A DNA stretch of 54,043 bases from RGIG2000 sp045612665 (lineage in GTDB: Bacteria; Bacillota; Clostridia; Oscillospirales; CAG-272). The notes beneath the pieces were generated by a model that was not told where the DNA came from, did not search any database, and saw only the letters and a list, made by a program, of their open reading frames with translations. Below are positions 16,193 through 25,342 of the stretch, piece after piece. The stretch lies in NCBI GenBank assembly GCA_045612665.1, contig JAZKZO010000015.1, positions 1 to 54,043 of the forward strand, written 5' to 3'. Position 1 is the first letter of the stretch. Every line of letters begins with the position of its first letter. Made by a program: the position numbers and the translations under genes.

Positions 16193-17086
16193 TTACCACT
16201 CGCCTTTCCAGTAAACAGTACCTCCAATATTATTCCAAAGAGGATTCCAATCGTCTGGCTGAGCCTCAACATTGCAAAGAATCAATACTTGGTCGGAGCC
16301 TCTGAATACTCTGTTGCCCATATAAGTAACGCTTGATGGGATTTCTATTGTCAAAAGCGAGGTGCAGAATGCAAACGCTGCATCGCCTACGCTCTTAAGC
16401 GTTGTTGGAAGTGTGATTTCCTCAAGGGCTGCGCAACCGTAAAATGCCTCGTTGCCTATCTTCTTTACGCTATCGCCAATATCTATCTTTTTGAGGTTTA
16501 TGCACTTATAGAATGCATAATCACCGATATCGGTAATGTCGCTTGGAAGCTTAACCTCGGTCAAGGACTTGCAGTTATTGAACGCATCCGCGCCAATTTT
16601 GGTTACGGTGCTTGGAAGCTCGATATTTTCAAGAGATACGCAGTTAAAGAACGCGCGTCTGCCGATTTTTTCAAGCTCGGTCTTTTTCATAGTGATTGTT
16701 TTAAGGGAAACGCATCCGTCGAACGCCTTTTCACCGATTGTTCTGTAATCCTCGGGAATAACGATGCTTTGGAGTCTTTCACAGCCCTCAAATGCGCTAT
16801 CAGCGAGTCCTGTTACAAGTCTTCCCTCGTAGATTGTAGGGAGCTTTGTAAGAACCTCAACGTTTTTGTCCTTGCAAGCGATTGAATAGCTGTTGTCGGG
16901 ATTCTTTGTGTAAATCCAAAGAGGGTCGGAATAGTCCTCTTCCTCTTCTTCCTCGTCCTCTTCCTCTTCTTCCTCCTCGTAATCGTCGGAGCTTGATGAC
17001 TCTCCAAAGATTGAACGGTCGCAGGACACAAAGACAAGACAAAGTGCCATAAGAAGTGCCAAGATAAGTAATAAATGCTTCTTCAT
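16193..17086 (-). CDS. Leucine-rich-repeat (BspA-like) surface lipoprotein
   Basis: A 297-aa lipoprotein. A hydrophobic signal ends in the lipobox VFVSC (Cys about 22). A Ser/Asp/Glu stretch with long runs of Glu and Asp (about residues 30-52) acts as an acidic stalk. About eight LRR_5 repeats follow, of the form AFxxCxxLxxIxIPxxVxxIGxxAF. Such proteins bind host or polysaccharide surfaces; the ligand is unknown. It starts 14 bp after mnmG, and its ribosome site AAGGAAGG overlaps the mnmG stop, so it appears to ride on the mnmG transcript. A structured element begins right at its stop codon. Confidence 0.9.
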   Translation of the reverse strand: MKKHLLLILALLMALCLVFVSCDRSIFGESSSSDDYEEEEEEEDEEEEEEDYSDPLWIYTKNPDNSYSIACKDKNVEVLTKLPTIYEGRLVTGLADSAFEGCERLQSIVIPEDYRTIGEKAFDGCVSLKTITMKKTELEKIGRRAFFNCVSLENIELPSTVTKIGADAFNNCKSLTEVKLPSDITDIGDYAFYKCINLKKIDIGDSVKKIGNEAFYGCAALEEITLPTTLKSVGDAAFAFCTSLLTIEIPSSVTYMGNRVFRGSDQVLILCNVEAQPDDWNPLWNNIGGTVYWKGEW

Positions 17087-17100
17087 AATTCTACCTTCCT

Positions 17101-18978
17101 TTACTTGTTTTCAAGATATATTAACAAAACCGATATATCAGCAGGGCTTACACCGCTTATTCGCGATGCTTGACCGAGAGTTACAGGCTTAACCTTGTTA
17201 AGCTTTTGCTGTGCCTCGATACGAAGTCCCTTTATATTCATATAATCTATGTCAGGGGGGAGCGCCCTTGATTCCATTTTTTCGTTTCGCTTAACCTCGA
17301 GAAGCTGTTTTTTAACGTAGCCCTCATATTTTATTTCGGTTTGAGCGCTGAAAATTATGGATTTCTTCATTTCAGGGCGAGACGTGTCGAATTTTGCTAG
17401 ATTTTCGTAATCAAGCTGAGGTCTTTTAAGAAGCTCCGACATTTGAAGCGGAGCACTCAATTTCGACGTTCCAAGCTCCTCGAGCATTTCGTTTAGCTCC
17501 TCGCTAGGGCGGATAAGAGTGCGTGATGCTCTCTCGATTTCAGCATTGATTTTTTCTTGCTTTTGAGTATACGCGTTCCATTGTGCATCGCTTACAAGAC
17601 CGACTCTTCGTCCTATCGGAGTCAAGCGCCTGTCGGCATTGTCCTGTCTTAAAAGCAAGCGATATTCGGAGCGCGAGGTCATCATTCTATACGGCTCGCT
17701 CGTTCCCTTTGTAACAAGGTCGTCAATTAGCGTTCCGATATACGATGATGAGCGCGGTAGGATTAGTGGCTCCTCGCCCTTTAATTTGAGCGATGCATTA
17801 ATTCCCGCGACAAGTCCCTGTGCGCCTGCCTCCTCGTAGCCCGATGTGCCGTTGAATTGCCCTGCTCCGTAAAGACCGCTTATTTTCTTGTATTCAAGCG
17901 TGGGCAAAAGCTCCTGCGGGTCGGTGCAATCATACTCGATTGCGTAGGCGTATCTCATAATTTTGGCATTTTCGAAGCCCAAAAGGGAATGAACCATTTC
18001 CTCTTGAACATCGATTGGCATTGAGGTTGAGAAGCCTTGGAGATACATTTCCTTTGTATCACTTCCCATTGGCTCAACAAAGAGCTGATGGCGCTCCTTA
18101 TCGGCAAATCTTACGATTTTATCCTCAATTGACGGGCAGTATCTCGGTCCTGTGCCGTGAATGTTGCCCGAATAAAGCGCCGAGCGCTTTATGTTGCTTT
18201 TTATAATTTCGTGTGTTTTCGCGTTTGTGTAAACTATGTAACAGGGGGATTGCTCCGCTTTTGCGTACTCGTCCTCGGGAGTTTGCCACGAGAACGGAAG
18301 CTGATCCTTATCTCCGTTTTGAATTTCGAGCTTGGAGTAGTCGATTGAGTCCGCGTGAATTCGTGCGGGTGTTCCCGTCTTAAAGCGCATCATCGAAATT
18401 CCCTCTCGAACGAGCGCGTTGGTTAGGTGAGTTGCGCTAAGAAGCGAGTCAGGACCTGACGAGTAGCAAATGTTACCTGTGTGAATAGTTCCGTTGAGGA
18501 ATGTGCCTGTGCAAAGGATTGCACAATCGACAAAATATTCCTCGCCAAGATGCGTTTTCACGCTCTTGATTTTTTTGATTTCGCCCATAGCCTCGGTCGT
18601 TATATCGACGATTTCGGCTTGGATTATGCGAAGATTAGGTGTATCCTCGAGAGCCTTTTTCATAATAGAGCGGTATTTCATTCTATCCGCCTGTACTCTC
18701 TTGGAATGTACTGCTGCGCCCTTGCCGAGATTGAGTGTGCGCGCTTGCATAGTTACCTTGTCAGCGCCTCTTCCCATCTCTCCACCGAGAGCGTCTATTT
18801 CATATACGAGATGCCCCTTAGCAGTACCGCCAATAGACGGATTACAGGGCATATTCGCAATAGCATCAAGCGACATAGTAAACAGAATGGTATCAATGCC
18901 CATTCTTGCACACGCGAGCGCACTCTCGACACCTGCGTGTCCTGCGCCAACGACGGCAACCTGTGCCCTTTTTTCCAT
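17101..18978 (-). CDS. mnmG: tRNA uridine-5-carboxymethylaminomethyl modification enzyme MnmG
   Basis: A 625-aa FAD-dependent enzyme of full family length. GAGHAGVESALACARMG is the dinucleotide site, CNPSIGGTAKGHL the GidA signature, and the C-terminal helical domain ends near LGQASRISGVSPADIS. With MnmE it adds the cmnm5 group to U34 of tRNAs. MnmE is not in the window, although in many Firmicutes the two genes are adjacent to jag. GGAG lies before the ATG. A repeat island with a hairpin array lies upstream. Confidence 0.97.
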   Translation of the reverse strand: MEKRAQVAVVGAGHAGVESALACARMGIDTILFTMSLDAIANMPCNPSIGGTAKGHLVYEIDALGGEMGRGADKVTMQARTLNLGKGAAVHSKRVQADRMKYRSIMKKALEDTPNLRIIQAEIVDITTEAMGEIKKIKSVKTHLGEEYFVDCAILCTGTFLNGTIHTGNICYSSGPDSLLSATHLTNALVREGISMMRFKTGTPARIHADSIDYSKLEIQNGDKDQLPFSWQTPEDEYAKAEQSPCYIVYTNAKTHEIIKSNIKRSALYSGNIHGTGPRYCPSIEDKIVRFADKERHQLFVEPMGSDTKEMYLQGFSTSMPIDVQEEMVHSLLGFENAKIMRYAYAIEYDCTDPQELLPTLEYKKISGLYGAGQFNGTSGYEEAGAQGLVAGINASLKLKGEEPLILPRSSSYIGTLIDDLVTKGTSEPYRMMTSRSEYRLLLRQDNADRRLTPIGRRVGLVSDAQWNAYTQKQEKINAEIERASRTLIRPSEELNEMLEELGTSKLSAPLQMSELLKRPQLDYENLAKFDTSRPEMKKSIIFSAQTEIKYEGYVKKQLLEVKRNEKMESRALPPDIDYMNIKGLRIEAQQKLNKVKPVTLGQASRISGVSPADISVLLIYLENK

Positions 18979-19014
18979 AGGGAATCTCCTTTCGTTAAAT
19001 GTGGAATGAATTTG

Positions 19015-19047
19015 AAATGCGGAATTCGGAATGCGGAATTCGGAATG
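19015..19047 (+). repeat. GGAATTCGGAATGCGG simple repeat
   Basis: Four tandem GGAATTCG/GGAATGCG units upstream of mnmG, directly before the hairpin array. Confidence 0.8.
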
Positions 19048-19051
19048 AAAT

Positions 19052-19158
19052 CACACATAGTGTGTATATCATTGATTTCGAAGAAATCGTATATCATCAA
19101 TTCGCAGAATTGCATATCATCAAGGCTTGCCTTGTATATCATCACCGAAGGTGCATAG
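19052..19158. repeat. Hairpin array with TATATCAT linkers
   Basis: Five hairpins with unrelated stems (CACAC/GTGTG, GATTTC/GAAATC, CAATTC/GAATTG, CAAGGC/GCCTTG, CACC/GGTG), 2-3 nt loops, separated by TATATCAT (once CATATCAT). Lies between mnmG and the ProX-like gene. Confidence 0.85.
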
Positions 19159-19202
19159 AATTCGGAATGCGGAATCAACTTCGCACTTCGCACTTCGCAC
19201 TT
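19158..19202. repeat. GGAATTCGGAATGCGG and inverted GCGAAGT repeats
   Basis: One GGAATTCGGAATGCGGAAT unit followed by three inverted ACTTCGC units. It ends the repeat island. Confidence 0.75.
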
Positions 19203-19215
19203 TCCTGCTTCTCAC

Positions 19216-19761
19216 TTATATTTCTCTTGGAATATCGAGAAGTGTTGGTATATGCCCCGTTGCGGGAAGATACTTTTCCAAAATATCCTTTGTTTTTATT
19301 TTAAGGCTTGTTGTGTTCTCGCAAGGATGACAGCCGATAAACTCAGGCTCAAGCACCTCTTTATCGATAAGAAGGTTGATATTATGCTCCTTGTCGTTCA
19401 TTAGTCCCATAATACTAACCGAGCCGGGATGAACGTCGAGAAATTTTTCAAGATATTCGGCATCGGCAAAGCTAAGGCGCGCGCTATTTATCATATGCGA
19501 AACGTCCTTGGTCTTGAAGGGCTTTGATGCAGGCATCATAAGTAGGTAAAAAACAGTCTTTTGTCTGTTGCAAAGAACTAAATTTTTACACATAACCGTT
19601 TCAAGCGCAATATCAATTGCCTCACAGTCGTTCATTGTTTCGGCACGCGCGTGGTCAACGCGATAAAATTCTATTCCGAGATTGTCAAGATAATCGTAAA
19701 CACGAATTTCTCTTGCCTCTCTGCCTGTTTCGTCCTTTGGACGACCTTTTAAAAGTATCAT
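19216..19761 (-). CDS. ProX/YbaK-type prolyl-tRNA editing deacylase
   Basis: A 181-aa protein of the YbaK/ProRS-INS superfamily, close to free-standing ProX/PrdX proteins. Motifs: YRVDHARAETMNDCEA, CKNLVLCNRQ with the conserved Lys, LLMMPASKPFKTKD, GSVSIMGLMND and a C-terminal FIGCHPCENTTSLKI. It hydrolyses misacylated Ala-tRNA(Pro) in trans. AAGGAAAT precedes the ATG. It stands alone between repeat islands. Confidence 0.9.
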   Translation of the reverse strand: MILLKGRPKDETGREAREIRVYDYLDNLGIEFYRVDHARAETMNDCEAIDIALETVMCKNLVLCNRQKTVFYLLMMPASKPFKTKDVSHMINSARLSFADAEYLEKFLDVHPGSVSIMGLMNDKEHNINLLIDKEVLEPEFIGCHPCENTTSLKIKTKDILEKYLPATGHIPTLLDIPREI

Positions 19762-19815
19762 AGTAATTTCCTTGTAAATAAATTGAGAAGGCTAGTAACG
19801 ACGCATAGCGAAGCG

Positions 19816-19939
19816 TTTAAGCGTCTTTGTGCTAAATTAGGCTAGGCGCGACGAAATCCACGGGCGAAGGTGTACCTTTCGTACTCCAAGGTCGCCTTTG
19901 AGGAAGCAACAACGCATAATGACGCACAAAGCGCTTAAA
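19816..19939 (+). repeat. Structured intergenic element, copy C
   Basis: Outer arms TTTAAGCGTCTTTGTGC and GCACAAAGCGCTTAAA; helix 2 ATTAGGC/GCATAAT. The core is slightly diverged (GGCGCGACG, GAGGAAGCAAC) and helix 3 is weakened. Its 3' end is 4 bp from the rlmH stop codon. A fragment CTAGTAACGACGCATAGC lies just upstream at 19792-19809. Confidence 0.82.
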
Positions 19940-19943
19940 AAAG

Positions 19944-20426
19944 TTATTTATGGTATCTTGTCCCGTTGATAATGGAAAGCGCCCTATACACAGCCTCGTG
20001 CAAGATGACACGGAGAAGCTGATGTGGGAATGTCAGTTTTGAAATCGAAAGCTTATAATCGGCACGGTTTTTCACCTCAGGCGAAAGCCCAAAGGATGAG
20101 CCGATAATCAGCACTATTTCGCTAAATCCATTACCTTGAATTTGCTCGATTTTCTCGGCAAGCTCCTCGCTTGAAAGCTGTTTGCCCTCAACACACATAG
20201 CGATTACGTACGCTCTTGGTGAGATTTTTTCAAGCACTCGCTTCGCCTCAATATCAAGTGATTTGTCAATTTGAGATTGCGACGGATTGTCGGGAAGCTT
20301 TTCCTCTTTTAGAATAATTTCCTCAAGCTTACACCACGCGCCAAGTCTTTTTTTGTACTCGGCACAGGCATCACGAAGATAATTTTCCTTGAAATCTCCC
20401 GTCGCTATTATCTTAACATTTAGCAT
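19944..20426 (-). CDS. rlmH: 23S rRNA (pseudouridine1915-N3)-methyltransferase RlmH
   Basis: A 160-aa SPOUT methyltransferase of standard length. The SAM-knot motifs IGSSFGLSPEV and LTFPHQLLRVILHEAVYRA, and the terminal YHK, are intact. It methylates pseudouridine 1915 in helix 69 of 23S rRNA. GAGGTG lies before the ATG. It is flanked on both sides by structured elements. Confidence 0.97.
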   Translation of the reverse strand: MLNVKIIATGDFKENYLRDACAEYKKRLGAWCKLEEIILKEEKLPDNPSQSQIDKSLDIEAKRVLEKISPRAYVIAMCVEGKQLSSEELAEKIEQIQGNGFSEIVLIIGSSFGLSPEVKNRADYKLSISKLTFPHQLLRVILHEAVYRALSIINGTRYHK

Positions 20427-20446
20427 AGTTATCTACACCTCTTATA

Positions 20447-20472
20447 AATGCGGAATGCGGAATGCGGAATTG
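20447..20472 (+). repeat. GGAATGCGG simple repeat
   Basis: Three tandem GGAATGCG units just upstream of rlmH, leading into the composite element region. Confidence 0.75.
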
Positions 20473-20475
20473 ATC

Positions 20476-20617
20476 TAATAAGGCGCACCGCAAACTGCTA
20501 ACCTTTTATCGATGTTCAAGAAGCAAGTTATCCTGCGAACCCCCAAAGCTTACTTCGTGCACTTCGGGGAACCCCAGCGTTAGACGCACCGCAAACTGTG
20601 GGCAACCTTTCCGTTGA
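20476..20617 (+). repeat. Composite of broken structured-element fragments
   Basis: Two partial cores (GGCGCACCGC at 20482 and GACGCACCGC at 20585) with no matching 3' halves. Between them lies a hairpin sub-element CGAACCCCCAAAG...CTTCGGGGAACCCC (about 20536-20575) that recurs at 53955-53994 inside another copy. Confidence 0.65.
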
Positions 20618-20729
20618 GGTAAAAGAAACGAGTTGTTCGAGGCGCACCGCAGCAGGCGGGCGATGGCTATCTTGCGATAGTCGAGGTCGACTGCGAGGAG
20701 CAACAAAGAAGAACGAAGTTTATTTTTCC
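20618..20729 (+). repeat. Structured intergenic element, copy D, overlapping a stop codon
   Basis: Core GGCGCACCGC, apical hairpin GGCTATC-TTGC-GATAGTC, GAGGAGCAAC; helix 2 GTTGTTC/GAAGAAC with a central mismatch. Outer arms GGTAAAAGAAAC and GTTTATTTTTCC match at 10 of 12 positions; the 3' arm includes the stop codon and last codons of the minus-strand gene at 20720. Confidence 0.75.
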
Positions 20730-21970
20730 TCAAGGAGCTTTTGGACTGCACTCATAACCGCAAGCTTTCCGCTCTCGTAGGTAAGTCCGCCCTGCATAAA
20801 CGCAATATACGGCTCTCTTATAGGTCCGTCGCACGAGATTTCGATTGACGAGCCCTGTGTGAATGCGCCTGCTGCCATTATTACCTCGTCAGCATAGCCT
20901 GGCATAGCCCAAGGCATAGGCGTTACATAGGAGTCAACAGGTGATGCGCTTTGAATTCCCTGACAGAACTTGATTAGTCCCTCGGGATATCCGAATTTGA
21001 TTGTTTGAATTATATCTGAGCGCACCTCGTCGTATTTTGGATTTGTGTCAAATCCAAGCTTTTCAAGCACATATGCGCCAAAATGTGCGGTTTTAAGTGC
21101 CTGTGCAACGATGTGCGGTGCCATAAAGAAGCCCTTGAAAAGGTTTCTATTTTGTCCTAGGGTTGCGCCAACCTCAGTTCCGCATCCAACGCTTGTAAGA
21201 CGGTATGATGCAAGCTCAACTGCGCGAGCAGTTCCTGCAATATATCCACCGCTTTCGGCAATTCCACCGCCCGGATTTTTGATAAGCGAGCCGATAATCA
21301 TATCAGCGCCAACAGCGGTTGGCTCTTTATCCTCGGTAAATTCTCCGTAGCAGTTATCAACCACTATATAAGCGCCCGAGCGAGCCTTTACAAAGGTGCA
21401 AATCTCGCCAATTTCATCAACGCTAAGTGTTGGTCTGTCAAGATATCCCTTTGAGCGCTGAATGAAAACAACCTTTACCTTGTCGCCAAGCTCGGTGAGC
21501 TTTTTGTCAATTTGGTCAAAGTCGATTTTTCTATCAGGTGTAAAATCCACCTGCTCATATTTTACGCCAAAATCGGCAAGCGAGCCGTTTCCGTTTGCGC
21601 CGTCAATTCCAACAACCTCACAAAGAGTGTCGTACGGACGGTTTGTAACGGACAAAAGGACATCGCCCGGGCGCAAAAGACCGAAAAGTCCTATTGTGAG
21701 CGCCTGTGTACCGTTTGCGATGCTATGGCGCACGAACGCGCTTTGCGCACCGAAAACCTGTGCGTAAATTTTATCGAGAGTTTCTCTACCGAGGTCGTCG
21801 TAGCCGTAGCCCGTGGTAGAAACGAGCATGCTCTCGCCTACTCGGTTTTCACGAAAGGCATCTAGCACTCTCTGCGTGTTTTTAAACGAAATCTCGTCTA
21901 TTCTTTTGAATATAGGTGCAAGCTCTATTTCAGCTTGACCTGCAATTTCTAATAAATTTTGTGAAAACAT
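20720..21970 (-). CDS. PLP-dependent aluminium-resistance / methionine gamma-lyase-family protein
   Basis: A 416-aa fold-type I PLP enzyme of the Met_gamma_lyase (aluminium resistance, YnbB-like) family. Visible features: STTGYGYDDLGRE, RHSIANGTQAL, YIVVDNCYGEF (cofactor Asp) and IGSLIKNPGGGIAESGGY (Schiff-base Lys). The physiological reaction is not established. It starts 3 bp after the typA stop with only a weak ribosome site, suggesting translational coupling. The 3' end lies within the outer stem of structured element D. Confidence 0.92.
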   Translation of the reverse strand: MFSQNLLEIAGQAEIELAPIFKRIDEISFKNTQRVLDAFRENRVGESMLVSTTGYGYDDLGRETLDKIYAQVFGAQSAFVRHSIANGTQALTIGLFGLLRPGDVLLSVTNRPYDTLCEVVGIDGANGNGSLADFGVKYEQVDFTPDRKIDFDQIDKKLTELGDKVKVVFIQRSKGYLDRPTLSVDEIGEICTFVKARSGAYIVVDNCYGEFTEDKEPTAVGADMIIGSLIKNPGGGIAESGGYIAGTARAVELASYRLTSVGCGTEVGATLGQNRNLFKGFFMAPHIVAQALKTAHFGAYVLEKLGFDTNPKYDEVRSDIIQTIKFGYPEGLIKFCQGIQSASPVDSYVTPMPWAMPGYADEVIMAAGAFTQGSSIEISCDGPIREPYIAFMQGGLTYESGKLAVMSAVQKLLEEK

Positions 21971-21973
21971 ATC

Positions 21974-23800
21974 TTACTGTCTGTTAAGCTTAGCCTGTGT
22001 TTTAAGTCTAAGCTCGGTATTCAAAATTCTCTTTCTAAGACGGAGCGACTTTGGAGTTACCTCGATAAGCTCATCGTCTGCGATATACTCGATTGCCTGC
22101 TCAAGAGAAAGAACTCTTGGTGGAACGAGGATAAGTGCCTCATCTGCACCCTTTGAACGAACGGCAGTCAAGTGCTTTTTCTTACATACATTAACAACGA
22201 TATCCTCTTGCTTTGGACATTCGCCGACAATCATTCCCTCGTAAACGGGAGTTTGAACGCCGATAAACATAGCGCCTCTATCCTGTGTATTGAAAAGACC
22301 GTATGAGGTAGCCTCTCCGTTTTCAGATGCGATAAGTGAGCCTGTAAAGCGAGTTACAACGTCGCCCTTGAATGGCTGATAACCGTCGAAGAGTGTGTTA
22401 AGAACGCCCTCTCCCTTTGTATCGGTCATAAATTCGCTACGGTAGCCGAGCAAGCATCTTGAAGGAATGAGATATTCAATTCTTGTTCTTGAGCCAACCT
22501 TGCTCATATCAACGAATTCACCCTTACGCGCACCGAGCTTCTGCATTACTGTTCCCTCGCTCTCCTCGGGAACGTCGATTGAAACTCTTTCCATTGGCTC
22601 GTGAAGAATGCCGTCGATTTCCTTATAAAGCACGCGTGGAGTTGAGCAACAAAGCTCGTAGCCCTCGCGACGCATATTTTCAATGAGAATAGAAAGGTGC
22701 ATTTCGCCTCTGCCCGCAACCTTGAAGGAGTCGGTTGTTTCGCCGTCGCTTACACGAAGAGATACATCCTTAAGTGTTTCCTTATAAAGACGGTCGCGAA
22801 TTTGGCGAGATGTAACGAATTTACCCTCTTGACCTGCAAATGGGCTATCGTTTACCTGGAAGGTCATTTCCATTGTAGGCTCGGAAACCTTAACGAATTC
22901 AAGTGGCTCAACGCAATCGGTTGCACAAAGTGTATCACCGATAGAAAGCTCCTCAACTCCGCTAAAGCATACGATATCGCCAACGGTTGCGCTTTGTGCA
23001 GGTGAGCGTGAAAGACCGTCAAACTGATAGATTGAAATAATTCTTGCACGGCGTGGCTTTGCGTCGGAGTGATAGTTACATACGCTAACCTCTTGACCCA
23101 CCTTAAGAGTACCTCTCTCGATTCTACCGATACCGATTTTTCCTACGTAGTCGCTATAATCAACGCTTGAAACGAGAAGCTGAAGAGGCTCGTCCTCTTC
23201 TCCCTCGGGAGCGGGGATATAGTCAACGATTGTGTCAAGGAGTGGAATAAGGTCCTTGCCCTCAACGTCGGGAGAAAGTGAAGCTGTACCGCTTCTGCCC
23301 GAGCAGAAAAGCATAGGTGAATCAAGCTGATCGTCAGTTGCGTTGAGGTCGATAAGAAGCTCGAGAACCTCGTCAATAACCTCTTGAATACGCGCATCAG
23401 GACGGTCAATCTTGTTTACAACAACGATAATTCTATGTCCTATCTCCATTGCCTTTTGAAGCACGAAGCGAGTTTGTGGCATCGGTCCTTCTGCTGCGTC
23501 AACGAGCAAGATAACGCCGTTTACCATCTTAAGAATTCTCTCTACCTCTCCACCGAAGTCTGCGTGGCCGGGGGTGTCGATTACATTAATTTTCTTGTCG
23601 CCATACTTAATTGCGGTATTTTTGGCAAGAATTGTAATGCCTCTCTCCTTTTCAAGGTCGTTTGAGTCCATTACTCTTTCAGTTGTCGCTTGATTTTCGT
23701 GATATGCGCCACCCTGCTGAAGCATTCCGTCAACAAGTGTTGTCTTACCGTGGTCAACATGGGCGATAATCGCAACATTTCTCAAATCTTCTCTTATCAT
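21974..23800 (-). CDS. typA: Ribosome-associated GTPase TypA/BipA
   Basis: A 608-aa translational GTPase of normal length. G1 AHVDHGKTTL, G2 ERGITI, G3 DTPGHADFGGEVER, G4 NKIDRPDAR; the domain V and C-terminal region include GRGEMHLSILIENMRREGYE and RGAMFIGVQTPVYEGMIVGE. It assists ribosome assembly or translation under stress. GAGAGG is upstream of the ATG. A weak promoter candidate (TAGAAT at 23860-23855) lies in the AT-rich region upstream. Confidence 0.97.
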   Translation of the reverse strand: MIREDLRNVAIIAHVDHGKTTLVDGMLQQGGAYHENQATTERVMDSNDLEKERGITILAKNTAIKYGDKKINVIDTPGHADFGGEVERILKMVNGVILLVDAAEGPMPQTRFVLQKAMEIGHRIIVVVNKIDRPDARIQEVIDEVLELLIDLNATDDQLDSPMLFCSGRSGTASLSPDVEGKDLIPLLDTIVDYIPAPEGEEDEPLQLLVSSVDYSDYVGKIGIGRIERGTLKVGQEVSVCNYHSDAKPRRARIISIYQFDGLSRSPAQSATVGDIVCFSGVEELSIGDTLCATDCVEPLEFVKVSEPTMEMTFQVNDSPFAGQEGKFVTSRQIRDRLYKETLKDVSLRVSDGETTDSFKVAGRGEMHLSILIENMRREGYELCCSTPRVLYKEIDGILHEPMERVSIDVPEESEGTVMQKLGARKGEFVDMSKVGSRTRIEYLIPSRCLLGYRSEFMTDTKGEGVLNTLFDGYQPFKGDVVTRFTGSLIASENGEATSYGLFNTQDRGAMFIGVQTPVYEGMIVGECPKQEDIVVNVCKKKHLTAVRSKGADEALILVPPRVLSLEQAIEYIADDELIEVTPKSLRLRKRILNTELRLKTQAKLNRQ

Positions 23801-24045
23801 AAAAACCTCTCTATAAAAAGTTAATTATTATTTATAAAATTTTTGGTCGGCACTATTCTAACATATATATTTAAAAAAATAAAGGGTTTTTTAAAAATTT
23901 TTAAAATTTTTTTGAGGGGGCGCCCTCGATACATTAAAAAAGAGGCAACCGAGATGGATATTAAATGATAGAAGAAAAACACAGGGACGACCCTGTGTTT
24001 TTTAATTTGAAATTCGGAGTGAAATTAGGCTTCATTGAAAGAAGG
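23801..24045. other. AT-rich gene-free stretch before typA
   Basis: It holds the typA leader, long A/T runs at about 23870-23915, a small GC palindrome (GAGGGGGCGCCCTC, 23914-23927) and the terminator listed separately at 23977. No gene is visible. The gap continues into structured element E. Confidence 0.5.
23977..24000. terminator. Terminator hairpin downstream of the permease gene
   Basis: AAACACAGGG-ACGA-CCCTGTGTTT followed by T-runs in both directions. It would end the minus-strand permease transcript after structured element E. Confidence 0.8.
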
Positions 24046-24170
24046 TTTAAGAGCGTTTAGGCAAAGTTAGACAAGGCGCACCGCAAGAATGACGGGCGAC
24101 GGTGTACACCTCGTACATCAAGGTCGGCATTCGGGAGCAACGCAGTATAACGAAGCATAAACCTCTTAAA
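24046..24170 (+). repeat. Structured intergenic element, copy E, overlapping a stop codon
   Basis: Outer arms TTTAAGAGCGTTTAGGC and GCATAAACCTCTTAAA; helix 2 GTTAGAC/GTATAAC; helix 3 GAATGACG/CGGCATTC; apical GGTGTAC/GTACATC. The TTA stop of the minus-strand permease gene (24166-24168) is part of the outer arm. Confidence 0.87.
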
Positions 24171-25272
24171 CGATTAGCAAACAAACTCCCAAAAGTGTAA
24201 CCAAGAATATTACGTTCAAGAGTGTAAATACTCCGATATATTTGAGCTTTGAGCCGACGCCTGTTCTCGAATATTCGGCAAAGGTGATAAGTGAGGCAAG
24301 AGATGCAATAAGCGTTCCCGTTCCACCGATATTGACACCGAGCAAAAGCTCCTTATAATTGTCGGTGAATTGCGAGAGCAAAATCGCGCTTGGCACGTTT
24401 GAGATTACCTGACACGAGAGTGCCGAGAAAACGAGCGTGCTTTTTTCGAGCAATCCGCTAAAAAGGGCGCGTACTGTGTCGATATTTGACATATTTCCTG
24501 CGAAAATGAAGAATGCGCCAAACGTTCCGAGAAGAAAATAATCGACTCTCAAAAGTGCGTATCTATCCATTATAAGAATTGCCACAAGCACGATTGCGAG
24601 GGCGATATAGTACGGAATAATTCCAAAAACCATTAGCACGGTCAAGGCAAAAAGCACAAGATAAATAGCACTTCTGCCCTTCTTGAAAACGAAGGGCTCT
24701 TTTTTTGTAAGCTCCATTTTCGTCCTTGGGAAAAAGAGCGCGCTAACGGTAAGCATTGCAACGGCAACGAGGAACGGAACGAGCATTATGCCCATAAATT
24801 CGAGCGTTGGAATGTTGAATTTCGAATACAGGTAGAGGTTTTGTGGGTTTCCGAACGGTGTCAGCATACCGCCAAGATTTGCGCTTATATTTTGCAAAAC
24901 GAAGAGCCACGGCGCGTATTTTTCGTTGCCCGTTTCGCTCAGCACATACCAGCCGAGGGGTAAAAACGTGATAAGCGCCATATCGTTTGCGATAAAGAGC
25001 GAGCCGATAAAGGTTATGTAAATTAGAGCAAGCACGCACACTCTGAAGTTTGGCGTTGCGTGAATGATTTTTCGCGCTACAATGCTGAAAAATTTGATGT
25101 TTTTAAGCGCACATACAACGGCAAGCGTTGCAAGCAGGCACGAGAGTGTTTTGAAGTCTATGTAATCAAAATACGCCTTGGTCGGTGGAACGAAAAAACA
25201 CGTAACAGTAGCACAAATAAGTGCGATAAAAAACACTGCGTGTCCACGCACAAAAAGCAATACTTTCTTCAA
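24166..25272 (-). CDS. ArsB/NhaD-type ion transporter
   Basis: A 368-aa integral membrane protein with about ten hydrophobic helices, of the ion-transporter (ArsB/NhaD, CitM-like) superfamily. The signature NISANLGGMLTPFGNPQNLYLY and an early FIANDMALITFLPLG are clear. The substrate (Na+/H+, arsenite or a carboxylate) cannot be told. The start is the TTG at 25272 with AAAGGGGG 7 nt upstream. A longer TTG frame from 25305 would begin directly at the -10 box, before transcription starts. Its stop codon lies in element E. Confidence 0.85.
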   Translation of the reverse strand: MKKVLLFVRGHAVFFIALICATVTCFFVPPTKAYFDYIDFKTLSCLLATLAVVCALKNIKFFSIVARKIIHATPNFRVCVLALIYITFIGSLFIANDMALITFLPLGWYVLSETGNEKYAPWLFVLQNISANLGGMLTPFGNPQNLYLYSKFNIPTLEFMGIMLVPFLVAVAMLTVSALFFPRTKMELTKKEPFVFKKGRSAIYLVLFALTVLMVFGIIPYYIALAIVLVAILIMDRYALLRVDYFLLGTFGAFFIFAGNMSNIDTVRALFSGLLEKSTLVFSALSCQVISNVPSAILLSQFTDNYKELLLGVNIGGTGTLIASLASLITFAEYSRTGVGSKLKYIGVFTLLNVIFLVTLLGVCLLIV

Positions 25273-25305
25273 GGTCTTGCCCCCTTTCCCTTTATTTTCG
25301 CACAA

Positions 25306-25334
25306 ATTATACTACTTTTTTATAGCATTGTCAA
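25306..25334 (-). promoter_or_regulatory. Consensus promoter of the permease gene
   Basis: Minus strand TTGACA (25334-25329), 17-bp spacer, TATAAT (25311-25306). It fixes the permease start codon downstream at 25272. Confidence 0.88.
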
Positions 25335-25342
25335 CTGTTTTA

